A stretch of 64,000 nucleotides of DNA from CAYUYM01 sp964449305 (GTDB lineage: Bacteria > Bacteroidota > Ignavibacteria > SZUA-365 > CAYQST01): the NCBI GenBank assembly GCA_964449305.1, contig CAYUYM010000004.1, positions 3,774 through 67,773 of the forward strand, read 5' to 3'. The notes under the pieces are model-generated. The model worked only from the letters and a program-made list of their open reading frames with translations. It did not search any database and had not been told where the DNA came from. The translations under genes and the position numbers were made by a program. Positions 55,209 to 63,940 of this stretch are shown here, one piece after another; position 1 is the stretch's first letter; each line of letters starts with the position of its first letter.

Positions 55209-56866
55209 GCCCATCCCGCCCTCTCCTGCTGATCCTGCTGTTCATCGTCCAGACCGGCGCATCGCTCCATGCGCAGACGGAACAGGGTTCCACACAACCC
55301 ATCCGCAAGTGGATTGTCACACTCGACGCGGACGTCACGAAATTCTATTCCGACTTCGTGGACAACCGCTTCTCCAACGGTGGCGCACTCTCGGTGAAGC
55401 ACCACCTTCTGTCCCTGCCGGATGACCAGGCCATCTATGGCGCCATCATGTTGGGGAACTACGACCTGCAGTGGCGTGCCACGAAGGAATTCCTCGCAGT
55501 GAACGACACCTCGGTGGTGCACCCGGGCGAGATCAACCGCACCTACATCGCGCCCATCCAGTTTCTCGCATTCTGGAAGACGGCCATCGGGTCGCGTGCG
55601 GAACTGTTCCTTGGGACGGGCCTCGAGTTTGCCTACTTCTCCCCGCAGAACGAGCGCGGCTATGCGTTGCCGCGCCAGCAGGAGCGTTACGGCAACTGGA
55701 CCATCGGCATTCCGGTGTCGGCGCAGTTCGAATACATCCTGTCCGACAACCTCGCACTCAACCTCCACGCGGCTTATCACGCCACCTTCTCCGATTACCT
55801 CGACAACTATTCGGTCGCGGCGCACGCCGACACCTACCTCACCGCCGGCCTCGGCATCAGCTACTTCTTTCCGGCCGCCACCACCGACAGTGACTACGAT
55901 GGCATCAGCAACGAGGATGAGCGCAGCAAGACGCACACGGATCCCTTCAACCCCGACACCGACAACGACGGACTCAACGATCGTGAGGAGATCATCGCCA
56001 AGACGCATCCACTTCTCCCCGACACCGATGGCGACGGCCTGCGTGATGGTGAGGAGGTGCACCGCTGGGGCACCAACCCTCTCTCGGGTGACACGGACGG
56101 TGACGGCCTGGGCGACATGCAGGAGACGGTGCGCGGGACATCTCCCACGCTTGCTGACACTGACAGCGACGGACTCAACGACCGCGTCGAGGTGTCGCGT
56201 GGCACAGATCCGCTGCGCGCCGACACCGACAACGACGGCATCCCCGACGGTCTCGAGACCACCTCCAGCCCGCTGATCCGGGACACCGATGGTGACGGGG
56301 TGCCCGATGGCGAGGAGAGCGCGCTGTCCCTGCGACAGACGGACGAGGACTTCGACAGCGACGGGCTGTATGACGGGGTGGAGCTGCGCATCGGCACCGA
56401 TCCCAAGCGGCCCGACACCGACAACGACGGCGCCACCGACTATGCGGAACACTACGCGCTCATGACCGATCCCCGCAATCCCGACTCCGATGGCGACGGG
56501 GTGCCAGACGGATCCGATCCCACGCCGCTGGAAAAGACGCAGCTCAATCCCGTGCGCGATGTGGAGTGGAATCTGACCGACATCTTCAAGCGGGAGGACA
56601 AGGTGGATGAACTGTCGAAGAACTTCATCCTGCTTCTGCACCTCATTCGCAGCGCCCCACGCACCATGCTGTCCGGCATCACCATCACCGTGTATGGCGG
56701 GGATGCGATGACAGCCATGACACGCAAGGTGAACCTAGAAGCCTTCGTGCAGAAGATGACGCAGTCGTGGCTCATCCCTCCGGTCCTGTTCGAATCCGAG
56801 GTGACGGCAAAGCGGGGGCTCGACGCGCATCTTCTCTACGAGTGGAACCCCGCCTTCACACGCTAG
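55205..56866 (+). CDS. Outer-membrane protein: beta-barrel plus thrombospondin type 3-like calcium repeats
   Basis: This 553-aa protein has a signal peptide (about residues 1-22). A small beta-barrel-like region (about 25-215) follows. About eight D-x-D-x-DG repeats (about 220-430: DSDYDGISNEDE, DTDNDGLNDREE, DTDGDGLRDGEE and so on) resemble thrombospondin type 3 calcium-binding repeats. The last 110 residues (about 445-553) are a mixed alpha/beta domain. It looks like an OmpA-type protein in layout but the C-terminus lacks the usual peptidoglycan-binding motif, so anchoring is unclear. It ends the operon with the stop codon 5 bp from the convergent neighbour. Confidence 0.82.
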   Translation: MSPSRPLLLILLFIVQTGASLHAQTEQGSTQPIRKWIVTLDADVTKFYSDFVDNRFSNGGALSVKHHLLSLPDDQAIYGAIMLGNYDLQWRATKEFLAVNDTSVVHPGEINRTYIAPIQFLAFWKTAIGSRAELFLGTGLEFAYFSPQNERGYALPRQQERYGNWTIGIPVSAQFEYILSDNLALNLHAAYHATFSDYLDNYSVAAHADTYLTAGLGISYFFPAATTDSDYDGISNEDERSKTHTDPFNPDTDNDGLNDREEIIAKTHPLLPDTDGDGLRDGEEVHRWGTNPLSGDTDGDGLGDMQETVRGTSPTLADTDSDGLNDRVEVSRGTDPLRADTDNDGIPDGLETTSSPLIRDTDGDGVPDGEESALSLRQTDEDFDSDGLYDGVELRIGTDPKRPDTDNDGATDYAEHYALMTDPRNPDSDGDGVPDGSDPTPLEKTQLNPVRDVEWNLTDIFKREDKVDELSKNFILLLHLIRSAPRTMLSGITITVYGGDAMTAMTRKVNLEAFVQKMTQSWLIPPVLFESEVTAKRGLDAHLLYEWNPAFTR

Positions 56867-56871
56867 GCGAT

Positions 56872-59430
56872 TCAGTTGACGAATTTCACGATCACGAGTG
56901 TCATGTCGTCATGGATGGGATGGCCGGAGCCGAAGGCCGCGATATCCTCGAGGATGCGGGTCTTGATGGCCTCGGCGGATTCCTCTGCATGGGCCCGCAG
57001 GATGGCGGTGATGGGGTCGATGCCGAACTGCTCCCTGTCGGGATTCTCCGCCTCGGTGATGCCGTCGGTCATGAGGACGAGGATGTCGCCCGGGTCGGGC
57101 GACAGTGCATGCTCCTCGAGTGACTGCCCGAGCATCCTGTCGTCGAGGCCGATGCCCAGCCCCTGGGGCTGGTGGTGCACCACGTCGTGTGTGAGAGCGC
57201 GGTAGTGGAGCATGGGGAGGTGGCCGGCGCGCACGAAGGTGGCGGTGCGGTTGAGCAGATCGATGCGCAGCGCCGAGAGCGTCACAAACGAGCTTCGATC
57301 CAGCTGATCCATGGCCTGGTTGTTGAGCCGCACAAAGAGCTCCCACAGCGTGGTGGTGAATGACTGGATGACGCGGATCATCCCCTGGATGCGTGACAAG
57401 TGCAATGCGGCGGAGGTGCCCTTGCCCGAGACGTCGCCGATGAAGATGGTCAGATGCGGATGTGCCACGGTGAGGTCGTAGAAATCACCGCCCACCTCGT
57501 AGGCCGGAGTCGATGACACGGCAATGTCGAGCCCCGGGAACACCGGCACCTCATTGGGCAGTGATGAGAGCTGGATGCGCCGGGCGATCTCGAACTCCCG
57601 TTTGAGGTGTTCACGCTCCTTGACTCCGTCGTAGAGAGCGATCACCTCGAATGCCGAGGTCATCTGTGTGGCGAGGTACTGCAGCAGCTCCACATCCTCC
57701 CGGCTGAAGGCCGTCTCGGCCTGCTTCTGCATGAGGGCAAGGACGGCCACCGGCTCATCCTTCACGAACACCGGCATGACGAACTCCACCTCGGTGCCTG
57801 TCAGCACATCCTCGAGGCAGCTCCCCTGCAGCGTGTGCGGTGTGGGCCGTGCGATGAGACCCTCGTGGATTGCATCGGTGCGGGGGAAGGACGGAGGGAG
57901 TCCGTTGCTGTGCATCTCACACTCCGCCCTGCGGTGGAAGCGTCCCGATCCGAGTACATAGAGGGCGGCGCCCTTGACATGGAGCATGCCACAGATGCTC
58001 ATCACCGCCTCGCGCGCCAGCTCTCCGGTGTCGGTGAAGCGAGTGGCGAAGGTGCTGAACACCTGCATGGCCTTCTTGAAGTCGAGTGTTCCGCGGTAGA
58101 ATTTTTCGTCGAGGAAGCGCAGGGCGCGCCTGTAGATGAGGACGACCGCAAGGAGGAGCACGCCTCCCGTGGCCAGTGCCAGGCGCTGCTGAAAGGCCGC
58201 CTGTTCCGCCGGGGGAAGGGATTCAGGCCAGATGAGCTCGATGGTGCGCGTGGTGATCTGGATGGAGGGGATGTTCCACGTGCCGGAACTTGCAAAGTAC
58301 ATCGCGGCAAAGTAGGACGCGGCGAGCACGATGGTGAGCGCGGTGAGGTAGAGGGAATAGGCGAGGCTCTTGCGCACGGTGAAGTACAGGCCGAAGACGC
58401 GGTACCGGGCGATGGTGATGAAGAAGGCGGCGGGGAGGAAGAGGGAGAGGGGGAGAAGGAACTGTGCCGGCGCCCAGGAATAGGACACGCCGCGGGCGAT
58501 CATGTACACCACCGCCAGCCATCCGGCGATGGCCACGGTGCGGGCGCGCTTCGCATGGTCCGGGTTCACAAAGCCCGCATGCTGCCTGCGCAGGAGAATC
58601 TCGTTGGTCGTGATGATGCATGCCGTGGCGATGAACACGACCCAGAAGTTCGGTGGGAACAGAAGCCACACGATGGCGAAAAGGGTCGGCAGGGTGTAGA
58701 TGGCCGCGTACTGCCCCGCGGTGATCCGGCTGTCGAAGCGACGCACAGGGAAGACGATCAGCAGATGCGACACCGTCGCCATCGTGAACCCCCACGAAAA
58801 GGGGAACAGGAGCGCGCGGACGGCGGTGAACAGGTCCGGATAAAACGACATGATATATCCGGACGAGATGGAGAAAAAGAAGGCGAAGGACAGGCACGCC
58901 CATCCGAAAAGTCGGGCCGTGGGATCCGTTGGCTTGGAGGAGAACACGAGCGCGCCAAGCAGATAGAAGGCAGCAGCCATGAGGACGTCGAGGATGCTGG
59001 GGAACGACAGTCCGTAGGCCGCGAGGACGATGGAATGCACCGATGTCTGCCCGTCGCGCAGGATGGTGTATTCCAGCTTCTTTCCCCCATACCCCTGGAC
59101 AATGTAGGAGTTGGCCTCGTAGGCTGTGTGCACAGGGTTGTTGTTCACCGCCAGGATGATGTCGCCCACCTTCAGTCCAGCAACATCGGACGCTCCGCCC
59201 TTGTCGACGTAGGTGATCAGCACGCCCTTGGGGCTGTTGATGTAGAGGTTCTCGTCGGAGACGATGGAGGCAAGGCGGTAGATGTGCACCACGCTGTAGG
59301 TGACGCACAGGAGGAACATCGTGAAGAACACTGTGCGCGCCAGAGTGGGATGGGCGGTGTAGGCTGCCTGCGTTCCGCGTATCACGCGTCCGGCAATGCG
59401 TTTGATCGATCCGAAGACTGCGGTTTTCAC
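56872..59430 (-). CDS. PDZ - membrane - GAF - SpoIIE (PP2C-type) phosphatase
   Basis: This 852-aa signalling protein has one helix (33-53) and a PDZ domain (about 62-135, GVLITYVDKGGASDVAGLKVGDIILAV). About eight further helices (about 142-435) follow, then a GAF domain (about 455-610). A C-terminal SpoIIE phosphatase has YEVGGDFYDL, IGDVSGKGTSAAL, LMTDGITEAEN and HPIHDDMTLVIVKF, whose aspartates bind the two metals. Such proteins usually dephosphorylate an anti-sigma-factor antagonist in partner-switching. No such partner is in the window. The extracytoplasmic PDZ suggests a periplasmic or peptide-linked signal. Minus strand, convergent with the operon before it (5-bp gap). Confidence 0.88.
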   Translation of the reverse strand: MKTAVFGSIKRIAGRVIRGTQAAYTAHPTLARTVFFTMFLLCVTYSVVHIYRLASIVSDENLYINSPKGVLITYVDKGGASDVAGLKVGDIILAVNNNPVHTAYEANSYIVQGYGGKKLEYTILRDGQTSVHSIVLAAYGLSFPSILDVLMAAAFYLLGALVFSSKPTDPTARLFGWACLSFAFFFSISSGYIMSFYPDLFTAVRALLFPFSWGFTMATVSHLLIVFPVRRFDSRITAGQYAAIYTLPTLFAIVWLLFPPNFWVVFIATACIITTNEILLRRQHAGFVNPDHAKRARTVAIAGWLAVVYMIARGVSYSWAPAQFLLPLSLFLPAAFFITIARYRVFGLYFTVRKSLAYSLYLTALTIVLAASYFAAMYFASSGTWNIPSIQITTRTIELIWPESLPPAEQAAFQQRLALATGGVLLLAVVLIYRRALRFLDEKFYRGTLDFKKAMQVFSTFATRFTDTGELAREAVMSICGMLHVKGAALYVLGSGRFHRRAECEMHSNGLPPSFPRTDAIHEGLIARPTPHTLQGSCLEDVLTGTEVEFVMPVFVKDEPVAVLALMQKQAETAFSREDVELLQYLATQMTSAFEVIALYDGVKEREHLKREFEIARRIQLSSLPNEVPVFPGLDIAVSSTPAYEVGGDFYDLTVAHPHLTIFIGDVSGKGTSAALHLSRIQGMIRVIQSFTTTLWELFVRLNNQAMDQLDRSSFVTLSALRIDLLNRTATFVRAGHLPMLHYRALTHDVVHHQPQGLGIGLDDRMLGQSLEEHALSPDPGDILVLMTDGITEAENPDREQFGIDPITAILRAHAEESAEAIKTRILEDIAAFGSGHPIHDDMTLVIVKFVN

Positions 59431-59604
59431 GGTGCCTCCAATGTCTCACTCCTTCCACGATAAAAATGCAGCAATGTTGCGAGCTTTCCACGCAAACCCA
59501 TGATCGATTGCCCTCCCAGGGCCTGCTCACGCCGGTCATCTGTCATGGAATGAGGCGTTGGCGCCGCTTCGACGCGCCGGGCGGAACGCGACATCTGTCA
59601 GGAA

Positions 59605-60018
59605 CTATCTGTCCGTTGCGAGGAAGGCGGCGTAGAGGACGATTGCCGCGAGGCCGATGACGAGGATGACGCCGAGGACGGTGAGCAGGAACTGCCCCGT
59701 CGTCTTGCTGCGGCCGGTGCCGGCAGCGGAGGAGATGTCGAACCAGGAGACGGTGGTGTCCTTCTGCGTGAGGATGCCGTCGGAGGGCCAGATGCGTGCT
59801 GGACCGGAAACACCACTCCATGTGAGCGTGTAGCCCCCGTCCTGGAAGGCGACCACCGCGTTGTTGCGTGTCTCGAGGCGGAGTTCATCGGGGCCCATGG
59901 GGGGGGCGCCCGGCATGGTCCGCATCCCGGATTGTGCCATGCCGCATCCACCGGCCACAAGGGCGAGCGTGACGAGGATCGGGATGAACAGGATGGAGAT
60001 GATGCGTCGATGGGTCAT
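59605..60018 (-). CDS. Small lipoprotein with C-terminal membrane helix
   Basis: This 137-aa lipoprotein has lipobox LVAGGC (Cys at about 25). A small beta domain (about 45-100) has YTLTWSGVSGPARIWPS. A C-terminal helix (about 110-132, FLLTVLGVILVIGLAAIVLYAAF) follows. Having both a lipid anchor and a C-terminal helix is unusual. Family not recognised. The start at 60018 is the ATG closest to the signal. A GTG at 60024 is also possible. Confidence 0.7.
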   Translation of the reverse strand: MTHRRIISILFIPILVTLALVAGGCGMAQSGMRTMPGAPPMGPDELRLETRNNAVVAFQDGGYTLTWSGVSGPARIWPSDGILTQKDTTVSWFDISSAAGTGRSKTTGQFLLTVLGVILVIGLAAIVLYAAFLATDR

Positions 60019-60064
60019 GGTCACTACCGGAAAATTGCGTCATGAAGTATACGGAAACGCCAAC

Positions 60065-60092
60065 AAAAAAGGCAGTCGGAAGCGACTGCCTT
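60065..60092 (-). terminator. Terminator of the T9SS protein gene
   Basis: Read on the minus strand, a 10-bp perfect stem (60083-60092 with 60069-60078) has a 4-nt loop and is followed by six T. It lies 22 bp past the stop of the T9SS cargo gene and upstream of the small lipoprotein gene. Confidence 0.85.
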
Positions 60093-60113
60093 GGGAGGGG
60101 AAACGCGGAAGCG

Positions 60114-60860
60114 TCAACGCGAGACGAGGACCCGGCGGCTCATTGCGTCGGTGCCGGTGGTCAGCTTGCAGATGTAGATGCCGGCTGGGACGGGTGAACC
60201 GTTCTGGCTGCGTCCATCCCAGGCCACCGTGAAGGTGCCCGCCTGGGACCAGGTGTTGACGAGGGTGCGGACTTCCTGTCCGAGCATGTCATACACTTTC
60301 ATCGTCACGGTACCGGAGCCGGGGAGGCCGTAGGAGAAGGTGGTCTGCCGGTCACGGTTCATGCTGAAGGGGTTCGGGTAGTTCTGGCTGAGTGACATGG
60401 CCTTCGGTGCGGTGAGGGACACCACGCTTGTTGTGGTGCTGGTGGTGCACGAGAGGGAGATCGTCACGAATTCCTGCGGATTGTTTTTGTTGGACAGCTT
60501 GTACACCACCGTGCCGTTGCCGGGTGTCGGTGACGTCTCGAAAGTTGCCTTGAAGAATGCGGTCTCGTTCGGAAGCAGTTCGTCATCCATCTTGGTGGCG
60601 TTGGGGGCCCAGCATTGCTTGAGGCAGAGGGTGTTGGACCATCCTTCCGGGAAGATCTGCTGCGTACGTTCGATGTGGACAAGCAGGGCGCTCGATGTGA
60701 GGTTGGTGACATCCACATGTGCATCGAGGTACTCCCCCGCCAGGCCGGTGACGCTGCCCGATGTGGCGCTCACCCTGAAGGACTGCTGGGCGATACCCAG
60801 TCCTCCGAACGGCATGATCAGAAGGGCGGCGATGGTCAACGAGAGTAGGAGTTTTTTCAT
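60114..60860 (-). CDS. Small secreted protein with T9SS type A sorting domain
   Basis: This 248-aa protein has a signal peptide MKKLLLSLTIAALLIMPFGGLGIA. The short N-terminal beta domain (about 25-145) has two cysteines in NTLCLKQCWAPNA. A C-terminal T9SS domain begins MSLSQNYPNPFSMN and ends GSPVPAGIYICKLTTGTDAMSRRVLVSR. The start at 60860 has GGACC upstream. A promoter with TATTTTCG lies 40 bp further upstream. Divergent from prfA across 242 bp. Confidence 0.85.
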   Translation of the reverse strand: MKKLLLSLTIAALLIMPFGGLGIAQQSFRVSATSGSVTGLAGEYLDAHVDVTNLTSSALLVHIERTQQIFPEGWSNTLCLKQCWAPNATKMDDELLPNETAFFKATFETSPTPGNGTVVYKLSNKNNPQEFVTISLSCTTSTTTSVVSLTAPKAMSLSQNYPNPFSMNRDRQTTFSYGLPGSGTVTMKVYDMLGQEVRTLVNTWSQAGTFTVAWDGRSQNGSPVPAGIYICKLTTGTDAMSRRVLVSR

Positions 60861-61058
60861 GGGTGGTCCAATCATAAAATGGTGACGTGTCCGAAAATAC
60901 AGCGTTTTCTTGGAAAATCGAAATCCGTTGTCAAGGTATTTCGTCGGCGCCTTGTTGGTTAGACACAGCAACGTGAAAAAAGTTTCAGACGGGGACGACA
61001 CCTTCATCGCCGCAGACACGGGAGCAGGAGACTGTGTGCATCGCCCGTGCATCTTCCG

Positions 61059-61066
61059 TATCTTTA
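61059..61066 (+). promoter_or_regulatory. -7 element upstream of prfA
   Basis: TATCTTTA lies 36 bp before the prfA start. Its upstream partner is weak (TGTGTG instead of TTG). Confidence 0.4.
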
Positions 61067-61102
61067 TGGGATTGTGATCGATCCGAAATTCAGAGACACG
61101 GA

Positions 61103-62188
61103 ATGTTTGACAAACTCGACGGCGCCATAGACCACTACAACGATCTCACCGACAGAATGTCGCAGACGGAGGTTGTGATGAACCAGGAGCTGTACCGCTC
61201 GCTTGCGAAGGAGCGGAGTCAGCTCGAACCCATTGTGAGGGAGTACCTGCGCTACAGGAAACTGCGGGACGACATCGCCGGCCTCGAATCGCTTCTCGCG
61301 GAAGGCCCCGATGCGGAGATGGAGGACATGGCACGTGGGGAGCTTGCCGAAGCCCGTCGGCTGATCGAGGCGTCGGAAACGGAGCTCAAGCTTCTGTTGG
61401 TCCCGGGCGACCCCGATGATTCGAAGGATGTGATCGTGGAAATCCGGGCCGGCACCGGCGGGGACGAGGCGGCCATCTTTGTCGGCGATCTCTACCGCAT
61501 GTACAGCCGCCATGCCGAGCTTCGCGGATGGAGGCAGGAGGTCATCTCCGTGAGCGAGTCCGAGCGCGGCGGTTACAAGGAGATCGTCTTCAGCCTCGTC
61601 GGGCAGAACGTGTATGCAGACATGAAGTTCGAGTCCGGAGTACACCGTGTGCAACGCGTGCCCGAGACGGAGGCACAGGGCCGCGTTCACACATCCGCCG
61701 CATCCGTGGCCGTGCTGCCCGAGGTGGAGGATGTGGACGTCACCATTGATGATGCCGATGTGCGCATCGACATCTTCCGGTCCGGTGGCAAGGGCGGGCA
61801 GAACGTGAACAAGGTGGAGACGGCGGTGCGTCTGACGCACATCCCCACGGGCATTGTCGTGTCGTGCCAGGAGGAGCGCTCGCAGCTCAAGAACCGGCAG
61901 AAGGCGTTCAAGGTGCTGCGCGCCCGACTCTACGAACGTCGGTTGAGCGAACAGACCGCGCAGATCACCGCGCAGCGTCGACTCATGGTCGGCTCGGGTG
62001 ACAGGTCGGACAAGATCCGGACCTACAACTTTCCCCAGAACCGCTTCACCGACCATCGCATCGGCCTCACGCTCTACAGCCTGGCCGAGATCATTGAGGG
62101 CAACCTCGACACCGTTGTCGAGCAGCTCAAGATTGCGGATCGGACGGACCGACTCAACGAGGGCATCGAAGGGAGGGCCGCATCATGA
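61103..62188 (+). CDS. prfA: Peptide chain release factor 1
   Basis: This 361-aa factor ends translation at UAA and UAG. The hydrolysis motif is GGQ (231-233) in SGGKGGQNVNKVET. The codon-recognition tripeptide is PET (187-189) in RVPETEAQG, corresponding to the PxT of RF1 and not the SPF of RF2. Length matches the family (about 360). The start at 61103 (MFDKLDGA) gives the family N-terminus. It overlaps kdsA by 4 bp. Confidence 0.97.
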   Translation: MFDKLDGAIDHYNDLTDRMSQTEVVMNQELYRSLAKERSQLEPIVREYLRYRKLRDDIAGLESLLAEGPDAEMEDMARGELAEARRLIEASETELKLLLVPGDPDDSKDVIVEIRAGTGGDEAAIFVGDLYRMYSRHAELRGWRQEVISVSESERGGYKEIVFSLVGQNVYADMKFESGVHRVQRVPETEAQGRVHTSAASVAVLPEVEDVDVTIDDADVRIDIFRSGGKGGQNVNKVETAVRLTHIPTGIVVSCQEERSQLKNRQKAFKVLRARLYERRLSEQTAQITAQRRLMVGSGDRSDKIRTYNFPQNRFTDHRIGLTLYSLAEIIEGNLDTVVEQLKIADRTDRLNEGIEGRAAS

Positions 62189-63027
62189 CCGCTGTCCGCA
62201 TCGGTGACATCCCCGTGGGTGGAGGTGCGCCGCTCGTGCTATTCGCCGGACCCTGCGTGGTGGAGGGGCGGGACATGCTGTTCGCCACGGCACAGCGGCT
62301 GAAGGCCCTCGCCGGCTGGTTTGGCATGCCGCTGGTGTTCAAGTCCTCCTACAAGAAGGCCAACCGCACGGCGCTCGCCGGTTTCACCGGCATCGGCGTG
62401 GCGGAGGCCATGGATGCGCTGCGCGAGGTGAAGCGCGAACTTGGCCTTCCCATCATCACCGACATTCACACGGAGGAGGAGGCGCGCCAGGCCGCGGAAT
62501 TCGCCGATGTGCTTCAGATCCCCGCCTTCCTGTCGCGGCAGACTGACCTTCTGCTGGCCGCCGGAAGTACGGGACGGGTCATCAACATCAAGAAGGGGCA
62601 GTTCATGGCTCCGGACGACATGCGTTTCGCTGCCGAGAAGATCGCATCCACCGGCAACACGAGCATTCTGCTGTGCGAGCGTGGCACGAGCTTCGGGTAT
62701 CACGACCTGGTTGTGGACATGCGTTCCCTCGTCATCATGCGGGAGCTGGGGTGGCCCGTGGTGATGGACGCGACCCATGCCGTGCAGACGCCGAGCCTGG
62801 GGGGCGTCTCCGGAGGCAGGCGGCAATACGCCCTGCCCCTGGCGTGCGCGGCGGCCGCTGTGGGGATCGATGCGCTTTTTCTCGAGACGCATCCCGAGCC
62901 CGACAAGGCCCTCTCCGATTCCGCCAACCAGATCCCCCTCGACGACATGGAGGACTTCCTCACGAAGGTTCTTGCGATAGACAGATCACGTCGTACCACA
63001 TATGCGAGCCCGCATGCACACCATTGA
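62185..63027 (+). CDS. kdsA: 2-dehydro-3-deoxyphosphooctonate aldolase (KDO-8-phosphate synthase)
   Basis: This 280-aa enzyme condenses PEP with arabinose-5-phosphate to KDO-8-phosphate for lipopolysaccharide. The family residues FKSSYKKANRTAL, TDIHTEEEA, INIKKGQFMAP and MDATHAVQTPS are present. C24 in AGPCVVEG places it in the metal-dependent class, in contrast to the metal-free E. coli enzyme, which has Asn there. It overlaps prfA (4 bp) and kdsC (26 bp). Confidence 0.96.
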   Translation: MTAVRIGDIPVGGGAPLVLFAGPCVVEGRDMLFATAQRLKALAGWFGMPLVFKSSYKKANRTALAGFTGIGVAEAMDALREVKRELGLPIITDIHTEEEARQAAEFADVLQIPAFLSRQTDLLLAAGSTGRVINIKKGQFMAPDDMRFAAEKIASTGNTSILLCERGTSFGYHDLVVDMRSLVIMRELGWPVVMDATHAVQTPSLGGVSGGRRQYALPLACAAAAVGIDALFLETHPEPDKALSDSANQIPLDDMEDFLTKVLAIDRSRRTTYASPHAHH

Positions 63028-63547
63028 AGAACGCCTTACACCCCGCCTCATCGAACTTCTGAAACCCCTCAAGGCCTTCCTGCTCGACGTGGATGGCGTG
63101 CTCACAGACGGCGGCATCACCTATGTATCCGACGGGTCGGAACTGAAGACCTTCAACACGCTCGACGGCCATGGGATCAAGCTCGTGCAACAGCAGCACG
63201 GCATCCGCATGGGCATCATCACCGGGCTTTCGTCGGAGGTGGTTCTGCGTCGTGCCCGCGAGCTGATGATCGAGGACGTGTATCAGGGGCAGCTCAACAA
63301 GGTCGAATCGCTCGAAGCGTTTCGCGGGAAGCATGGGCTCGACTATTGCGAAATCGGCTACATGGGCGACGACATTCTCGATCTCAACGTGTTGAAGGCC
63401 GTGGGCTTTGCGGCGTGTCCCAAGAACGCGCATTTCACGGTGAAGGGGGCAAGCCACTACATCACGCGAGCGAAGGGCGGGCACGGAGCCGTCCGCGAGG
63501 TGTTGGATCTGCTGATGCTCGCGAGGGCCCGTGCAGGCGAACACTAG
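63002..63547 (+). CDS. kdsC: 3-deoxy-D-manno-octulosonate 8-phosphate phosphatase
   Basis: This 181-aa HAD-type phosphatase removes the phosphate from KDO-8-phosphate. The nucleophile D29 and acid D31 are in LLDVDGVLTDG, TGLSSE follows, and GYMGDDILDLNVLKAVG holds the metal-binding aspartates. It follows KdsA in the pathway, and the genes overlap by 26 bp. The start is at 63002, with an alternative ATG at 63014. The usual lpt genes are not seen before the window ends. Confidence 0.94.
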   Translation: MRARMHTIEERLTPRLIELLKPLKAFLLDVDGVLTDGGITYVSDGSELKTFNTLDGHGIKLVQQQHGIRMGIITGLSSEVVLRRARELMIEDVYQGQLNKVESLEAFRGKHGLDYCEIGYMGDDILDLNVLKAVGFAACPKNAHFTVKGASHYITRAKGGHGAVREVLDLLMLARARAGEH

Positions 63548-63940
63548 ACCCATAGGTTTTCCGAGATACTATTAAATGCGACACAATACTTGGGACGTGA
63601 CCGACCAAAGCGCGCTGGAAACGAGGATTTTGCTCAACCTATAGGTCTGCCCGTTTTCAAGTGTCGCCGTGGAATCTGACGACGTCAGTCGAGACCTATA
63701 GGTTTTCTAAGATCCTATTATACCAGACTCGATTCCTGCGACTTGACCGGCCAATGCGCGCTGAGAACGGCGATTTTGGTCTACCTATAGGTCACCCGTT
63801 TCCAAGTGTCGCCGTGGAATCTGACGAAGTCATCCGAGACCTATAGGTTTTCCAAGGTACTATTAAGTGGGACACAATTCCTGGGACGTGACCGGCCAAT
63901 GCACGCTGGAAACGAGGATTTTGGTCAACCTATAGGTCTG
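63548..63940. repeat. Tandem repeat of about 145 bp with regularly placed ACCTATAGGT palindromes
   Basis: About 2.7 copies of a 145-146 bp unit start at 63548, 63694 and 63839. Each unit has two copies of the 10-bp palindrome ACCTATAGGT, 89 bp apart (first palindrome at the unit start, one base changed in copy 1; second at 63637, 63783 and 63928). Unit 1 to 2 steps are 146 bp and 2 to 3 are 145 bp. Spacers are also conserved, for example GTGTCGCCGTGGAATCTGAC. GC is lower than in the flanking genes. 145 is not a multiple of 3, so it is not a protein repeat. It begins 1 bp after the kdsC stop and covers the end of the window, with only about 60 bp of other sequence after it. Confidence 0.85.

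Noticed and set aside
63661..63846. 61-codon open frame inside the tandem repeat
   Set aside because: The repeat length is not a multiple of 3, so the frame is not preserved between units. It has no ribosome-binding site.
63548..63940. CRISPR array interpretation of the end repeats
   Set aside because: The regularly spaced 10-bp palindromes are too short for CRISPR repeats, the sequences between them are conserved instead of unique, and there are no cas genes.
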